Assembly: GCF_002259405.1 (NCBI RefSeq)
Contig: NZ_NPFW01000012.1
Location: 62,001-126,000, forward strand
Length of the DNA: 64,000 nucleotides
Source of the DNA: Rhodococcus sp. 14-2483-1-2
GTDB lineage: Bacteria > Actinomycetota > Actinomycetes > Mycobacteriales > Mycobacteriaceae
Reading direction: 5' to 3'
Positions 63,288 to 64,000 of this stretch are shown here, in pieces (the first letter of the stretch is position 1; the number at the start of each line of letters is the position of its first letter). Below the pieces are notes generated by a model, which was given only the letters and a program-made list of their open reading frames with translations, was not told the DNA's origin and ran no database searches. A program made the position numbers and the translations under genes.

Positions 63288-63949
63288 TGCCGACCGACGT
63301 GGACGAGCTACGGCAGTCCGTCGCCCAGACCGCCCGGCACCTGGGCCGACGGGGCCTGGTTCTCGGTACGGCAGGCAATGTCAGCGCACGCGCGGGTGAT
63401 GTGGTGGCGGTGACGGCGACCGGGCTGGTGTTGGCGGACGCCACGATCGAGGACGTCACGCTCGTCGGTATGGACGGAGTCGTGCGCGCCGGTGCGTGCG
63501 AACCGACCTCGGAACTGGGCCTGCACCTGGGCATCTACGCGTCGTCCGAGGTTCGTGCGGTGGTGCATGCGCATTCTTCTGCGGCCGTTGCTCTTTCGCT
63601 CGTCGCGGACGAACTGCCGCCCGTGCACTACGCGCAGCTGGCCCTCGGCGGCAGGGTCCCGGTGGTGCCGTTCGCGCCGTTCGGTACGGCCGAGCTCGCC
63701 GATGCGGTGGTGTCGGCGATGCGCTCGAGGTCGGCGGTGATCATGGCCCATCACGGCTCGGTCGCCACCGGTCACGATCTCGGGGCCGCGCTGTCGAACA
63801 TCGAGCTGCTCGAATGGCTCTGCGGGGTCTATCTTTCCTCTGCGTCGGTGGGGACCCCACGTACCCTCGACGACGCGCAGCTGGCGGCGACCCTCGACGA
63901 GGTGGTCCGCCGTGCATACGGAACAGCAGCACCCGTGCGAAGAGACTGA
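63287..63949 (+). CDS. Class II aldolase (fuculose/ribulose-phosphate type)
   Basis: A 220-residue zinc aldolase/epimerase-family protein. The zinc ligands H94, H96 (VVHAHSS) and H156 (AHHGS) and catalytic E76 (TSELG) are all present. It would split a phosphorylated sugar into dihydroxyacetone phosphate and an aldehyde. Its start overlaps the kinase stop by one base. With PfkB upstream, a sugar-kinase/aldolase pair is likely; the sugar is unknown. Confidence 0.9.
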   Translation: MPTDVDELRQSVAQTARHLGRRGLVLGTAGNVSARAGDVVAVTATGLVLADATIEDVTLVGMDGVVRAGACEPTSELGLHLGIYASSEVRAVVHAHSSAAVALSLVADELPPVHYAQLALGGRVPVVPFAPFGTAELADAVVSAMRSRSAVIMAHHGSVATGHDLGAALSNIELLEWLCGVYLSSASVGTPRTLDDAQLAATLDEVVRRAYGTAAPVRRD

Positions 63950-63952
63950 CCG

Positions 63953-64000
63953 ATGACCACCCGGGTGCGTCCGCTCTGGATTGCCGTGTTCTCCGTGGCG
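63953..64000 (+). CDS. Start of a truncated gene, probably a membrane transporter
   Basis: Only 16 codons are in the window: a short basic start (MTTRVRP) leading into a hydrophobic stretch (LWIAVFSVA). It begins three bases after the aldolase stop, so it belongs to the same operon. A transporter would fit, but this is a guess from the first residues. Confidence 0.5.
   Translation, partial: MTTRVRPLWIAVFSVA

Overview
This is a high-GC actinobacterial chromosome segment. The gene set points to a mycolic-acid-containing Corynebacteriales member, most likely a Rhodococcus-type organism. Supporting genes are both galactofuranosyltransferases of arabinogalactan synthesis (GlfT1, GlfT2), the Wzm/Wzt-type ABC exporter, an antigen-85-type mycolyltransferase, the bacterial proteasome activator Bpa, and many TetR/MarR-controlled catabolic operons. 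The genus is an inference from gene content and style; no rRNA gene is present to settle it.

Layout. (1) 1-3158: a ferric-siderophore ABC importer (binding protein cut by the window edge, permease, ATPase) coupled to a FhuF-like iron reductase. (2) 3155-8700, minus strand: a five-gene polyprenyl-phosphate-sugar glycosylation cassette (YfhO-like membrane protein, GtrB-like and second GT2 enzymes, epimerase, GtrA). (3) 8911-16089: a DUF418 membrane protein, glfT2, a methyltransferase, and glfT1-wzt-wzm followed by bpa. (4) 16265-20238: a class-V-aminotransferase-fold protein that seems to lack its PLP lysine, a quinone oxidoreductase, an aldo/keto reductase and a MarR regulator. (5) 20298-30308: three tRNA genes (Ser-TGA, Ser-GCT, Arg-ACG), a diguanylate cyclase, an RluA-type pseudouridine synthase, small secreted and cytosolic proteins, the mycolyltransferase, an aromatic aminotransferase, a BCCT transporter flanked by a duplicated tRNA-side terminator, and membrane proteins. 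(6) 30453-35773: an endonuclease/phosphatase-fold enzyme, TetR, a thiolase-like protein with enoyl-CoA hydratase, a class A beta-lactamase and a MarR. (7) 35854-42620: a tightly coupled leucine/isovaleryl-CoA (and probably itaconate) degradation operon citE-maoC-acd-accA-accD with a divergent TetR. (8) 42639-47573: a DUF3068 protein, an MFS transporter, a Ni/Co permease and a secreted lipase. (9) 47570-57950: two adjoining oxygenase modules. One has an extradiol dioxygenase, FAH-type hydrolase, FAD hydroxylase and SDR. The other has a PF10118 putative diiron protein, a flavin/2Fe-2S reductase, a Baeyer-Villiger-type monooxygenase and an SDR. Each faces its own TetR gene across palindromic DNA. 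(10) 58003-64000: small proteins, a TetR, and a coupled amine oxidase-SRPBCC-PfkB kinase-class II aldolase operon that runs off the window end.

Most interesting signal. The PF10118 protein, usually called a predicted metal-dependent hydrolase, carries the E...ExxH...E...ExxH pattern of diiron oxygenases. It is translationally coupled to a matching 2Fe-2S reductase, so it may be an uncharacterised two-component oxygenase. Other points are a tRNA-linked duplication around the BCCT gene, several proteins that have lost their expected catalytic residue, and two long perfect intergenic palindromes. No CRISPR array, transposase, integrase or phage module was seen.
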